64,000 nucleotides of DNA, from positions 17,745 through 81,744 of the forward strand of contig OMTF01000005.1 of the NCBI GenBank assembly GCA_900313925.1. The letters run 5' to 3'. Of this stretch, positions 50,912 to 60,011 are shown in pieces. Below the pieces are notes generated by a model. It did not search any database, was not told where the DNA came from, and saw only the letters and a list, made by a program, of their open reading frames with translations. The stretch is from an uncultured Eubacteriales bacterium. Its GTDB lineage: Bacteria; Bacillota; Clostridia; Oscillospirales; Oscillospiraceae. Position 1 is the stretch's first letter. Every line of letters starts with the position of its first letter. The translations under genes and the position numbers were made by a program.

Positions 50912-52523
50912 GTATACCCCCATTGAGCTTTTTGCGGGTTTCGGTCAGAAGGCAGCCGTTTTAGATTTTCCGAAGCCGCGTTATGATCACAGTGATGAAG
51001 TTATGCATGGAAACATCTGCGGATTTGGTAAATCTGTTCTGGAAGCAGTGCTTGGCGGGGATGTGAAACAGATAGTTCTTATGAACTGCTGCGATGTCAT
51101 CCGACGCGTCTACGATATCCTCAGCAAAAGCGGCTGCTGTGATTTTTTATATATGATGGATCTCCCGCATGTTTGTAACGATTGCCAGTCTGAAAGATTT
51201 GCACTGGAAATGAAAAAGTTCATTAAAGAATATGAATCTTTCAGCGGAATACCCTTCAATAGCACGCTAATCAAATCTAACTTTGCTCCTTTAAAAGAAG
51301 AGCCAAAGGAACCTTTCCTCGTCTTGTGCGGAAACCGAACGGAGGGGACACTTGTTAAAGAGCTTAAAGAAAAAATGCCACTTCCTGTTATAGACTGTAC
51401 TTGTGTTTCCGGAAGAAATATCAGCATCCCCAAGCAGGATCCTTTCAATATGTCAGAATACGCAAAAAGCCTACTGTCTCAGTTTCCATGCATGCGAATG
51501 GAAACCCGCAAGCAAAGGCGTCAGATTTTTGAAAATCCTTATCTTCGCGGTGTGATCTACCATACAGTGAAATTCTGTGATTACTACAGCCTAGATTTTC
51601 GGGAAACGCAAAAATGCTGTCCTTGGCCCATAATGAAACTAGAAACTGATTGGACTCTTCAAAGTTCCGGACAGATACGGACTAGAATTGAAGCTTTTTG
51701 CGAAACTCTTGAAGCAGGAAAGGAGCAAAAAACAAAGATGAATGAAAATGGCACCCTCTTTGTTGGTATAGATAGCGGCTCAACCAGCACCGATGCTGTG
51801 CTGATAGATCGCAACGGCAGAATTCTCTCTTCTGTTATTCTTCCTACTGGCCGCGGTGCGCAAAAAAGTGCAAAAAACGCCCTTGAGAGTGTTTTGCATA
51901 AAGCCGGAGTGTCTTTCTCTGAAATTGCTTCCATCGTATCGACCGGATATGGACGGACTAATACCGGATTGAATAATGAATCTATTACGGAAATCAGCTG
52001 CCATGCAAAAGGAGGACATTTCCTCTATCCCCCTGTCCGTACCATAATCGATATTGGTGGTCAGGACTGCAAAGTGATTCGTTTGGATGCAGAAGGAGCT
52101 GTAACCGGTTTTCTTATGAACGATAAATGCGCTGCTGGAACCGGTCGATTCTTGGAAATGGTCGCGAAGGCACTCGGCATGTCCCTCGATGAATTGAGTC
52201 ACGCCGGTCTTTCCTGGAAAGAAGACATTACGATTACAAACACCTGCACGGTTTTTGCCGAATCCGAAATTGTTTCCTTGGTCGCGCAAAATTGCAGCGT
52301 GAATGATATAGTTCACGGATTGGAAGTTTCCATATCAAGCCGGATCGCTACGCAAGTCCGCTCAGCAGGGGGGACGCCTCCATATATGCTGACAGGAGGT
52401 GTTGCGCAGAACCAAGGCGTTGTTAAGGCGATTAGCGAAGCATTGGGTGCCGAGATATTCATCTGCAAGGAAGCCCAGATCTGCGGCGCTTTCGGTGCTG
52501 CCCTGTTTGCTGCAGAACTTTAA
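50892..52523 (+). CDS. 2-hydroxyacyl-CoA dehydratase subunit fused to its activator ATPase
   Basis: A 543-residue fusion. Residues 1-275 are a second, shorter dehydratase-like subunit (PIELFAGFGQKAAVLDFP, VLMNCCDVIRRVYDIL, MDLPHVCNDC, LRGVIYHTVKFCD). Residues 288-543 are a BadF/HgdC-type ATPase: FVGIDSGSTSTDAVLID, STGYGRTNT, IDIGGQDCKVI, NDKCAAGTGRFLE near 410, TNTCTVFAESEIVS near 450 and TGGVAQNQGVV. The two Cys at NDKC and TNTC would bridge the homodimer's [4Fe-4S] cluster that injects one electron. The ATG at 50892 follows GGAGG by nine bases; the frame's earlier starts lie in the previous gene. Confidence 0.92.
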   Translation: MIHYICKYTPIELFAGFGQKAAVLDFPKPRYDHSDEVMHGNICGFGKSVLEAVLGGDVKQIVLMNCCDVIRRVYDILSKSGCCDFLYMMDLPHVCNDCQSERFALEMKKFIKEYESFSGIPFNSTLIKSNFAPLKEEPKEPFLVLCGNRTEGTLVKELKEKMPLPVIDCTCVSGRNISIPKQDPFNMSEYAKSLLSQFPCMRMETRKQRRQIFENPYLRGVIYHTVKFCDYYSLDFRETQKCCPWPIMKLETDWTLQSSGQIRTRIEAFCETLEAGKEQKTKMNENGTLFVGIDSGSTSTDAVLIDRNGRILSSVILPTGRGAQKSAKNALESVLHKAGVSFSEIASIVSTGYGRTNTGLNNESITEISCHAKGGHFLYPPVRTIIDIGGQDCKVIRLDAEGAVTGFLMNDKCAAGTGRFLEMVAKALGMSLDELSHAGLSWKEDITITNTCTVFAESEIVSLVAQNCSVNDIVHGLEVSISSRIATQVRSAGGTPPYMLTGGVAQNQGVVKAISEALGAEIFICKEAQICGAFGAALFAAEL

Positions 52524-52697
52524 TCACACATGCCGTATTTTCCTCTACATGCCGCATTTTTCTAATAATTTCTTCGATTTGGTATGAGTTTTTATAAGAG
52601 TACTTCAATTTTATCTGATTCGTGTTATACTTTTTAATCGTGACAAATTGAAATAATCGTGCACTTCTGCACAAATACATGTGAAGGAACTATTTCG

Positions 52698-54953
52698 ATG
52701 AAAAGGTACAGTAAAAAGAAAGGCCTAAGTATTCTTATTTTGTTTGTAGTCATTTTGGCCTTGTGCATTTATACCGTAACTGCAGGATTTGGTGATGGTA
52801 AAAAGGGATCGGCAAGAAATATAAAGCTTGGTCTAGATCTTGAAGGCGGTGTTTCCATTACTTACGTTGCCAATGAGGAGCATCCATCCGTAGAGGATAT
52901 GAATGATACCATCTACAAGCTGCAGAAGCGCCTCGAGACGTATTCCACTGAAGCTAATGTCTATCAGCAGGGGGAAAACCGTATTACGGTTGAGATCCCA
53001 GGCGTAACGAATGCCAATGAAATTTTAAATGATCTCGGCTCCCCTGGCAGTCTGTATTTTATTGCGGAAACAGATTCTTCCGGAAACTCGAACTGGTCCT
53101 TCAACAGCACCACCGGAGAGTATGAGCTTACAAAAACCATTGAGGACCTGGAAGCGGATGGATCCATTGTCTGCACGGGCTCCGATGTAGCAAATGCCGA
53201 AGGGCTATCCTACCAGTCCAGCAGTAATGTATCGCAGGAATATGTTGTGTCCCTTGAGTTCACCGAAGAAGGTACGCAGAAGTTTGCCGACGCAACGGAA
53301 AAGGCATATAGCGCAGGCGAAAGCATTGGCATCTACTACGATGGCAGATTTGTATCCGTCCCGAAAGTGAATGCAGTAATAACCGATGGAAAAGCGGAAA
53401 TTACAGGCATGTCCACGCTCGAAGAAGCTTCGGAAATAGCCTCTTATATCCGTATCGGTGGTTTGAAGCTTACGTTAAGCGAATTACGTTCCAATGTAGT
53501 GGGTGCGCAACTAGGTCAGGAAGCTCTTCATAAAGCCATTATCGGTGGAATCATCGGTCTTTCTGCGGTTATTCTTATTCTAATCCTTGTTTACCTGCTT
53601 CCCGGCGTTATTGCTGCTTTTGCACTAGTATTCTATACCAGTGTAATGCTGCTTTTACTAAACCTGTTTAATATGACGCTTACGCTTCCAGGTATTGCGG
53701 GTATTATTCTGTCCATCGGCATGGCAGTTGATGCAAACGTAATCATATTCACTCGAATTCAGGAAGAGGTTCAAAACGGAGCAAGCATTTCTACCGCTAT
53801 AAATGCCGGCTTTAATAAAGCAATGGGGGCCATAATAGACAGCAATGTTACAACAATCATTGCAGCTCTTGTCATTATTATTCTAGGCACTGGAACAATT
53901 AAGGGGTTTGCAGAAACACTAATCACGGGCGTTGTGCTCTCTATGCTGACTGCATGTTTTCTTACCAAGCTCCTGGTTAAAAGCGTGTTCTCTGTTGGAC
54001 TTGATAACCGCAAGACATGGGCTCGTCCGAAGAAGGAGCGGCATTACAACTTCATAAAAGCAATGCCCCGATTCCTCATTGTTGCAATACTTGTCATCGC
54101 AATTGGTGCCGGATTTATGATCGTTAACGGCGCCAATGGCAAGCGCGCATTGAACTTCAGTCTGGACTTTGTCGGAGGTACATCTACAACTGTAGAATTT
54201 AACGAAGATTATTCCCTGAGCGAATTAGATACACTCGTTAAACCGATAATAATAGATGTGACGGGTGACGCAAGCGTATCCATGCAAAAAGTTGTAGGCT
54301 CCGATCAGGTTATTATAAAGACACGAACCCTGAGCCAGGAGGAGCGCGAGCAGGTATCGCAGGCTCTAATAAATAACTTTGGAGTTGATGGCAATAAAAT
54401 TACATCCGAAACCATTTCGGCTTCTATTGGCGCGGAAATGCGAGATCGGGCCATTCTTTCCGTGGTAATCGCCGTGTGCTTGATGTTGTTGTACATCTTC
54501 CTGCGCTTCCACGATATTCGATACGCTGGCAGTGCAATTATTGCCTTGTGCCATGATGTGCTTATTACCCTTATGAGCTACGCGATTTTGCGCATCAGTG
54601 TGGGAAGCTCCTTTATTGCGGTCATGCTGACAATTCTTGGCTATTCAATCAACTCCACAATTGTTATTTTTGACCGTATACGCGAGGAGCGGAAGCGCAG
54701 AGGCGATGGCGACTTGATTTCACTTGTCAATGATTCTATCAATTCAACGTTAACAAGAAGTATTTATACGAACCTAACAACATTCATATCCATTCTGGGA
54801 ATGTACATTATCGGCGTTGCATCCATCAAGGAATTTCTTCTTCCCATGATGGTTGGCATTGTTGCAGGTGCACTTTCCTCCGTATTCTTGACAGGACCGC
54901 TGTGGTGCCGCATGAAAATCGGAAAGAAAATGAAAGAGTATCCGAACAGCTGA
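52698..54953 (+). CDS. secDF: Protein translocase SecDF
   Basis: A 751-residue single-chain SecD-SecF that uses the proton gradient to help pull exported proteins through SecYEG. It has a first membrane helix at 10-28, NIKLGLDLEGGVSITYVA, the P1 periplasmic domain, and a first-half membrane bundle with PGIAGIILSIGMAVDANVIIF. The SecF half opens with NFSLDFVGGTSTTVEF and contains LTILGYSINSTIVIFDRIRE. Twelve helices are expected. The start at 52698 (ATG after AAGGA) is preferred over an upstream in-frame ATG at 52659. A strong terminator follows. Confidence 0.96.
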   Translation: MKRYSKKKGLSILILFVVILALCIYTVTAGFGDGKKGSARNIKLGLDLEGGVSITYVANEEHPSVEDMNDTIYKLQKRLETYSTEANVYQQGENRITVEIPGVTNANEILNDLGSPGSLYFIAETDSSGNSNWSFNSTTGEYELTKTIEDLEADGSIVCTGSDVANAEGLSYQSSSNVSQEYVVSLEFTEEGTQKFADATEKAYSAGESIGIYYDGRFVSVPKVNAVITDGKAEITGMSTLEEASEIASYIRIGGLKLTLSELRSNVVGAQLGQEALHKAIIGGIIGLSAVILILILVYLLPGVIAAFALVFYTSVMLLLLNLFNMTLTLPGIAGIILSIGMAVDANVIIFTRIQEEVQNGASISTAINAGFNKAMGAIIDSNVTTIIAALVIIILGTGTIKGFAETLITGVVLSMLTACFLTKLLVKSVFSVGLDNRKTWARPKKERHYNFIKAMPRFLIVAILVIAIGAGFMIVNGANGKRALNFSLDFVGGTSTTVEFNEDYSLSELDTLVKPIIIDVTGDASVSMQKVVGSDQVIIKTRTLSQEEREQVSQALINNFGVDGNKITSETISASIGAEMRDRAILSVVIAVCLMLLYIFLRFHDIRYAGSAIIALCHDVLITLMSYAILRISVGSSFIAVMLTILGYSINSTIVIFDRIREERKRRGDGDLISLVNDSINSTLTRSIYTNLTTFISILGMYIIGVASIKEFLLPMMVGIVAGALSSVFLTGPLWCRMKIGKKMKEYPNS

Positions 54954-54995
54954 AGCCAAAAAATTTATACTTATTCAAATGTAAGCCTTTTCAAG

Positions 54996-55043
54996 AAAGG
55001 CATTCATCGATACGTGAATTCGCACTTGATGAATGCCTTTTCG
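54996..55043 (+). terminator. Terminator of secDF
   Basis: A perfect 13-bp repeat AAAGGCATTCATC/GATGAATGCCTTT with a 19-nt loop is followed by TTTTC. Confidence 0.85.
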
Positions 55044-55253
55044 CTTATATTTACCGAACTCTGCACTTGTCAAAACGCACTGGAACGAAGCCGTGCTTTT
55101 CTATCGCTAAAATCACATTCATGAACCACCTACATGCGCGTACTACAATGCAGCAATTTGTCTCTTTGCGCAAATGTTCTGAAAATACAATTTCGCTGTT
55201 TCCAATTCTGTTATTAGAAAATGTTTTACCCTCTAGACCATATTCTTATGTTT

Positions 55254-55297
55254 TGATAAAATGTTTCCCAAAAGGCAAATGGGATAACATTTTATCA
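55254..55297. promoter_or_regulatory. Long palindrome upstream of the lysR gene
   Basis: TGATAAAATGTT and AACATTTTATCA are perfect 12-bp inverted repeats, with an inner CCC/GGG pairing, about 70 bases before the LysR start. No T-run follows, so a regulator site is more likely than a terminator. Confidence 0.45.
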
Positions 55298-55365
55298 CAA
55301 ATCGAATTGCTCAGCTCCCTTCGTATTGTCTGAAACCGAACTGAAATTTAATGGAGATTAGGAAA

Positions 55366-56259
55366 ATGGATACACTTAAAGCCGAAGCTTTTCTCCGATC
55401 TGTAGAATTGGGAAGTATCATGGCTGCTGCGGAGGATCTGGGCTATACCCCTTCCGGCGTTAACCGTATGATTAATTCATTGGAGGAAGAACTCGATACA
55501 AAATTGCTGCAAAGGGGTCGCAATGGTGTCGGCTTAACTCCTGCAGGTGAAGAACTGCTGCCAATGATACGGGAATTTTTTCTTGACGGAAATGCAGTTC
55601 TTGAAAAATGTTCCGATATGAATGGCTTAATTTCCGGCCGACTTGTAGTCGGTTCCTACTACTGCGTCGCAGCAGAATGGCTTCCTGGAATTATCAGCGG
55701 CTTTCTCGAAAGATACCCAGGAATTGACATTGATATTGCTGAAAACAGTACCGTGGAACTGACACGGGCTCTCATGACAAGCCGCATCAACTGCTGCTTT
55801 ATGTCCGCTCCGGATAATTCCGTCATTCCCTTTACCCCGCTTACAACGGATCCAATTGTTGCCTGGCTTCCTATGGATAATCCGTACGCAAAAGAGTCTA
55901 CATTTCCGATGGATAGGATATCGCAATTTCCATACATAGAAGTTCTCAAAGGAACGGAAACCGATGCAGAGCGAGTTATGAAGAGTAGAAATATCTGCCC
56001 GAAAGTTAAATACACGACACGCGATCAGTTTACTGCGTACTGCATGGTCAACGCCGGTTTAGGCATTGTGTTAAATAATTCACTTGTAACGAAAAGCTGG
56101 CATCTGAATGTCGTAACCTTGCCTATTGAGCCCGCAGCAGATATCACGATTGGTATCGCTGTCCCGCCATATACAAAACCTTCGCCCGCGACAAAGAAAT
56201 TCATTCAGTTTACGCAGAACTATCTGAAGAATAACATATTCAATTCTCAAAACTCATAG
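55366..56259 (+). CDS. LysR-family transcriptional regulator
   Basis: A 297-residue regulator with helix-turn-helix FLRSVELGSIMAAAEDLGYTPSGVNRMINSLEEELDTKLLQRGRNGVGLT at residues 8-60. The periplasmic-binding-like effector domain starts near 88 (GRLVVGSYYCVAAEWLPGII). The ATG at 55366 lies nine bases from GGAG and is preferred over the ATG at 55351, which overlaps it. The target gene is not obvious; the divergent or following genes are flavodoxin-like. Autoregulation through the palindrome upstream is plausible. Confidence 0.9.
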   Translation: MDTLKAEAFLRSVELGSIMAAAEDLGYTPSGVNRMINSLEEELDTKLLQRGRNGVGLTPAGEELLPMIREFFLDGNAVLEKCSDMNGLISGRLVVGSYYCVAAEWLPGIISGFLERYPGIDIDIAENSTVELTRALMTSRINCCFMSAPDNSVIPFTPLTTDPIVAWLPMDNPYAKESTFPMDRISQFPYIEVLKGTETDAERVMKSRNICPKVKYTTRDQFTAYCMVNAGLGIVLNNSLVTKSWHLNVVTLPIEPAADITIGIAVPPYTKPSPATKKFIQFTQNYLKNNIFNSQNS

Positions 56260-56284
56260 ACCGCATAGCATGTATATATGTAAT

Positions 56285-56313
56285 CTGCCGCAGAGATTTT
56301 CTCTCTGCGGCAG
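56285..56313. terminator. Bidirectional terminator between lysR and flavodoxin genes
   Basis: A perfect 12-bp stem CTGCCGCAGAGA/TCTCTGCGGCAG with a 5-nt loop lies between convergent genes, followed by TTGTTATTT on the plus strand. Confidence 0.85.
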
Positions 56314-56330
56314 TTGTTATTTCTCTTAGA

Positions 56331-56804
56331 CTATCGTTTTTGAATCCAACTACTGATTTCACCAGGGTCATAGATTCCATTCAGAGTTTTGGCGCCAATA
56401 ATATTTAATTCAGGATACGATTTCTTCAAATCCTGCTGCGCCTTTTCCACAGTAGACCCACCCGAAGTTGCAAAAAGAAAAATGTCTTTTCCCTTTAAAT
56501 CCGTGCTTTCAATAAAGGTGTTAATAATCCTTGGCGCTGTATACCACCAAACCGGAAATCCAATGATCACCGTATCATACTCCTTTATTCTCGCTGTTAT
56601 TTCTTCTATTTCTGGTCTGGATGCAGCATTATTCATTTCCAGTGTACTTCTTGCTTTGCTGTCCATAAAGTTCAGATCTCGATTTTCATAAGGCTTCCGC
56701 GGCCGGATTGCACAAAGATCTGCATCCAGCGTTTCCGCAACCGATTTTGCAGTTCTTTCCGTCCTCCCTGTAGCCGAAAAATAGACAACAAGTTTTTTAT
56801 TCAT
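56331..56804 (-). CDS. Flavodoxin-like protein
   Basis: A 157-residue protein of the flavodoxin_4/NAD(P)H-dehydrogenase-like group. LVVYFSATGRTERTAKSVAE is the FMN phosphate loop, and IIGFPVWWYTAPRIINTFIE and FLFATSGGSTVEKAQ are the isoalloxazine loops seen in clostridial flavodoxins. GAGGTG lies nine bases before the ATG. It converges on the LysR gene. Electron-transfer partner unknown. Confidence 0.9.
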   Translation of the reverse strand: MNKKLVVYFSATGRTERTAKSVAETLDADLCAIRPRKPYENRDLNFMDSKARSTLEMNNAASRPEIEEITARIKEYDTVIIGFPVWWYTAPRIINTFIESTDLKGKDIFLFATSGGSTVEKAQQDLKKSYPELNIIGAKTLNGIYDPGEISSWIQKR

Positions 56805-57122
56805 GAATTCGTCACCTCAATTACTTGCGCTCAATTCTACTTATTCTCTGTGAACATACCGTCTCCGCTGCATCATGAATTTCAGTGAGCGGCTTTCAGA
56901 AGCTGTGCACTTCCATTTCGCTTGATATTATCCCACTTCTTATAGTCCATGGCAAATCCCTGCGATTGCTTTTCGAGGAACTTACCTTTTTTTCGGAAGT
57001 CTATTAACGCAGTACTACGCTACAGTTGGATTTTTCAATTTACTTTTACGCGCCATCGGCTTCAATGGTAATTATTCCATTTTCATAGTGAAAAGAGACT
57101 TATTCCTGGAATTTATTGCTGC
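56805..57122. other. Intergenic region between flavodoxin and GcvH-like genes
   Basis: A 318-bp gap. It holds an open, start-poor minus-strand stretch (56882-57019) that resembles the end of a decayed gene, and no clear promoter or terminator. Confidence 0.4.
56882..57019 (-). pseudogene. Possible gene remnant
   Basis: Forty-six open codons end in TGA and read like the C-terminus of a protein (DFRKKGKFLEKQSQGFAMDY then KKWDNIKRNGSAQLLKAAH). The only ATG leaves 22 residues and has no ribosome binding site. Stops close the frame upstream. I recognise no parent gene. Confidence 0.22.
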
Positions 57123-57503
57123 CTACTGTTCTCCAAGAAGAGCTGCATAACCCGCAGCAGTGAGATAATCTTCTCCAAATTCATCCGGTTTTATCTCAAT
57201 AAGCCAATTTGTATAAGGAGCTTCATTAATTAGGAATGGAGAATCATGCAATTCCTCATTGACAGCGCTGACAATTCCATTTACCGGAGCCGTAACTTCA
57301 TAGATATATTCTGTAAATTTTGTATGAGCACAAGCGTTTCCCATTTCTATCTTCTGCCCAAGACGTGGAAACTCGACTTCCGTGCAAAATCCCATCCAAG
57401 AAAGAAGGTAATCGGTAAGTCCGATTTGAATTCTTCCATTTTTCAATTTATGTATCCACACATGCTTATCTGTAAATAAATATTCTTTCGGGAAATCATT
57501 CAT
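57123..57503 (-). CDS. Glycine cleavage H-like lipoyl-carrier protein
   Basis: A 126-residue GcvH-fold protein. YLFTDKHVWIHKLKNGRIQIGLTDYLLSWMG corresponds to the conserved opening, CTEVEFPRLGQKIE to the middle, and AHTKFTEYIYEVTAPVNGIVSAVNE holds the lipoyl-attachment Lys (HTKFT where ESVKA is usual). NWLIEIKP is also conserved. No gcvT/gcvP genes adjoin it; it may serve lipoate metabolism or another carrier role. The ATG at 57503 overlaps the M29 gene stop by eight bases, with AAGGTGG eight bases upstream. Confidence 0.82.
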   Translation of the reverse strand: MNDFPKEYLFTDKHVWIHKLKNGRIQIGLTDYLLSWMGFCTEVEFPRLGQKIEMGNACAHTKFTEYIYEVTAPVNGIVSAVNEELHDSPFLINEAPYTNWLIEIKPDEFGEDYLTAAGYAALLGEQ

Positions 57504-59484
57504 TATTGGTTCCACCTTTCACCGCCCACGTACCCTGCATAAATACTGGAATTTCACTGCCATCCCGGCATTGCGCTGTAATTTGAAGATCCGCCGTGCC
57601 AATCATAAAGTCAACATGAATTGCAGATTCATTGATGCCTTTTTGTCTTGTTTCGTCATACGTCATTTTCTCGAAGCCGTCCAGACATTCCGAGAAGCCC
57701 TCTCCCAAAGCTAAATGGCAGCATGCGTTTTCATCAAACAACGTCTCCTGAAAAATCACGCCGCTTGCATTTATCGGGCTTTCAAACGGAACGAGAGCAC
57801 ATTCCCCCAAATAGGAAGACCCCTTATCCGTACGGATAATCTCCTCCAGCAGCTCTTCGTTTTTTTCCGCCTTTACCTTTATTGCCTTTCCGTTTTCAAA
57901 AACAATAGAGAAATTTTCGATAATCTGCCCCTGGTATGACATAGGTTTTGTAGAATATACAATGCCCTCCGCAGCTCCCTTCAAGGGAGAAATAAAACAC
58001 TCTTCCGTTGGGATGTTCGCGCAGTATGATATTCCCGAAATTGTTTTGTCATCGCCAGCGCAAAAATGGCTGTCGGGAATAAGCCCGACCGTTAAATCCG
58101 TTCCATTTCCCGCAGTATAGTGCAAGGATACAATATCCAGGCTGTTCAGATAGTCTCTGTGTTTTTTCAAACTGAATATATGCTGATCCCATCCATCACG
58201 GTTTTCATAGGAGCATTGAAGTATCAGGTCCCACATTCTAGCTTCCGCTTCGGAAGGAGCAAGTTCCGGAAATAGCCGTTTAGCCCAATCCCTTCCGGGT
58301 ACCGCAGCGATAAGCCACTGTACTTTTCCATCCGTCTGAATTCGATATGGTTTCGCAATTTTTCGTCTCGCATTATAGGCACGTAGCATTTTCGTCTGAT
58401 CTTTGCATTTCATTCCATCCGGATCCGCGGAGAGAATGTAAATTTCGACGACTAAATTACTGGCTTTATATTGAAGCAGTTCGGTCTCCCATTTTTCGTA
58501 CTTCGAAAGCGTCTCTTCCATCTGAAAATCATTATCAAGAATCTGTATTTTCTGATCGTGCCAGTCCACGCGGACACGCTTTGCACCTGCCCGATAGCAT
58601 TCCTCTATTAACATACGGATAAAAGCAGGCTGATCCAGTTCCGCTCTTATTTCAACTTCCTGCCCTTTCTGAATGTTAGCTCCGGAACAGACAAGAAGTT
58701 CAGCATACTGCCGCATTCTTTTTTCATCCAAAATATCTTCGCCTTCTTCCCGTTTCGAATTATCGACGGTATTTACAATCTGTTCCCCGAGCGAAAGGGC
58801 TAGTTCATTTATTCCCCTGAATATTTTGCCCAGAGGACAGGGCATTTCCTCCGGTGTGCAAAAGCGCGCTACGGCAACTTTTGCACAATACCCTTCATTC
58901 TCCGTGGAAGCCGGAATGATGATGGTATCCCCTTCCTCATATTTTTCATATTCGTCAATAAGGTATAATGGCTCCGTTCTTCCAGAAATCTGTAGAGCGC
59001 AGACTTTCTCTCTATTCTCCTCAATGCGTCCATCGAAAACCCAAAGATCGTCGATGCCCAATACATTGCGAATATCCCGATTTAAATCTTCCATATCGCC
59101 GTTGCAGGACTCTTCAAAATGGCCAGAGTCACGCAATTTTCTTCCTTTTCGATCCGAATAGACGATGTTCCACGTGCCGGAATCGTTCTGAGACCATGTA
59201 CGTTTCATCGTTGACAGACAGTGAAAAATTGAATTCATTAGACGCGCTGCTGCCGGCTCGGGAACAACAAATTCATCCTCACTAATGCACAGAAGGCTAT
59301 CGCGCATGCGGCGGTATCTCCCAACTCTAACTTTTCCATTTCTGCGAAGTACAATTTTCTGCTCTGCTTCCGCAGTTACTGAAAAGCCAGAAGTAGTGCC
59401 CTCAAAAGCATGAACTGTTTTTCTCGAAACAATTTTTACTTTTTTTAAATTTGTTTTTGTGTTTTCCCCTAGCTTAACCTTCAT
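57496..59484 (-). CDS. M29-family aminopeptidase with large N-terminal extension
   Basis: A 662-residue protein. Residues 250-662 are a leucyl aminopeptidase of family M29 (AmpS/PepS): MRQYAELLVCSGANIQKGQEV, GNGTDLTVGL, NIPTEECFISP (Glu near 494), GECALVP (Glu near 560), CCHLALGEGF (His near 589) and INESAIHVDFMIG (His and Asp near 622) give the metal ligands. Residues 1-245 are an extra region not seen in typical enzymes of about 410 residues. It includes a DUF-like beta-rich segment (EPLYLIDEYEKYEEGDTIIIP) and no recognised domain. The ATG at 59484 is chosen; a GTG at 59496 is possible. Confidence 0.83.
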   Translation of the reverse strand: MKVKLGENTKTNLKKVKIVSRKTVHAFEGTTSGFSVTAEAEQKIVLRRNGKVRVGRYRRMRDSLLCISEDEFVVPEPAAARLMNSIFHCLSTMKRTWSQNDSGTWNIVYSDRKGRKLRDSGHFEESCNGDMEDLNRDIRNVLGIDDLWVFDGRIEENREKVCALQISGRTEPLYLIDEYEKYEEGDTIIIPASTENEGYCAKVAVARFCTPEEMPCPLGKIFRGINELALSLGEQIVNTVDNSKREEGEDILDEKRMRQYAELLVCSGANIQKGQEVEIRAELDQPAFIRMLIEECYRAGAKRVRVDWHDQKIQILDNDFQMEETLSKYEKWETELLQYKASNLVVEIYILSADPDGMKCKDQTKMLRAYNARRKIAKPYRIQTDGKVQWLIAAVPGRDWAKRLFPELAPSEAEARMWDLILQCSYENRDGWDQHIFSLKKHRDYLNSLDIVSLHYTAGNGTDLTVGLIPDSHFCAGDDKTISGISYCANIPTEECFISPLKGAAEGIVYSTKPMSYQGQIIENFSIVFENGKAIKVKAEKNEELLEEIIRTDKGSSYLGECALVPFESPINASGVIFQETLFDENACCHLALGEGFSECLDGFEKMTYDETRQKGINESAIHVDFMIGTADLQITAQCRDGSEIPVFMQGTWAVKGGTNNE

Positions 59485-59516
59485 ATCTAAAAACACTTTC
59501 TCTCACAGCAAGAATA

Positions 59517-60011
59517 TTATTTGCGATAGGCGTCATCCAGAATACTGATATCGTACAGATCCTCTGCATTTATTTCAATTCCTTTCTTCAATATCAGCGT
59601 ATTGGAAGCTTCGTCCCATTTTAGAAATATCCCATTGAAGGACGTCCGTGTTCCGTCTTTTCCTGACAAACTTTTCTGAAAATAATCAACTCGAATTTTT
59701 ATTCCGGAAGGGCCGCTGCAAAGCTGCTGTAATGTCCTGTTAATCTTTTGTTTCTGGTCTTCGTCGATCGGCGTTTTCATCTCTGGCTGCCACGCCGCCT
59801 CCTTAATTATATCTTCATACCCTTCAAGAACTGAAAATGGAGAAAACTGCGCCGCTCTGCTCTCCCGGGGAAGAGGCGGGTGATTTACGAGCTCCGGCCT
59901 GTTATTAAATATAATATCTCCGTACATTCGTTCCGCTTCTTTTTCCTCTGCTGTTTTGCTGATATCGGTATCCGAAGCAGCCAGTTTGCCTAAGCGATCC
60001 ATCTTTGTCAC
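59517..60011 (-). CDS. YolD-like protein
   Basis: A 164-residue protein. MYGDIIFNNRPELVNHPPLPRESRAAQFSPFSVLEGYEDII matches the YolD-like family, which is encoded next to Y-family polymerases in Firmicutes and may be an SOS-linked polymerase partner. A longer-than-usual charged N-terminus (about 28 residues) precedes the motif. The GTG start at 60011 overlaps the polymerase stop (GTGA), with GGAGG 12 bases upstream. This supports a functional link to the polymerase. Confidence 0.82.
   Translation of the reverse strand: MTKMDRLGKLAASDTDISKTAEEKEAERMYGDIIFNNRPELVNHPPLPRESRAAQFSPFSVLEGYEDIIKEAAWQPEMKTPIDEDQKQKINRTLQQLCSGPSGIKIRVDYFQKSLSGKDGTRTSFNGIFLKWDEASNTLILKKGIEINAEDLYDISILDDAYRK

Larger units (their letters stand above)
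54954..55365. other. Intergenic region between secDF and lysR
   Basis: Holds the secDF terminator (54996-55043) and a long palindrome (55254-55297). The remaining sequence shows no supported gene. Confidence 0.5.

Noticed and set aside
54902..55333. 143-codon plus-strand frame after secDF
   Set aside because: It begins inside secDF and spans the secDF terminator and the lysR palindrome; no protein family is visible.
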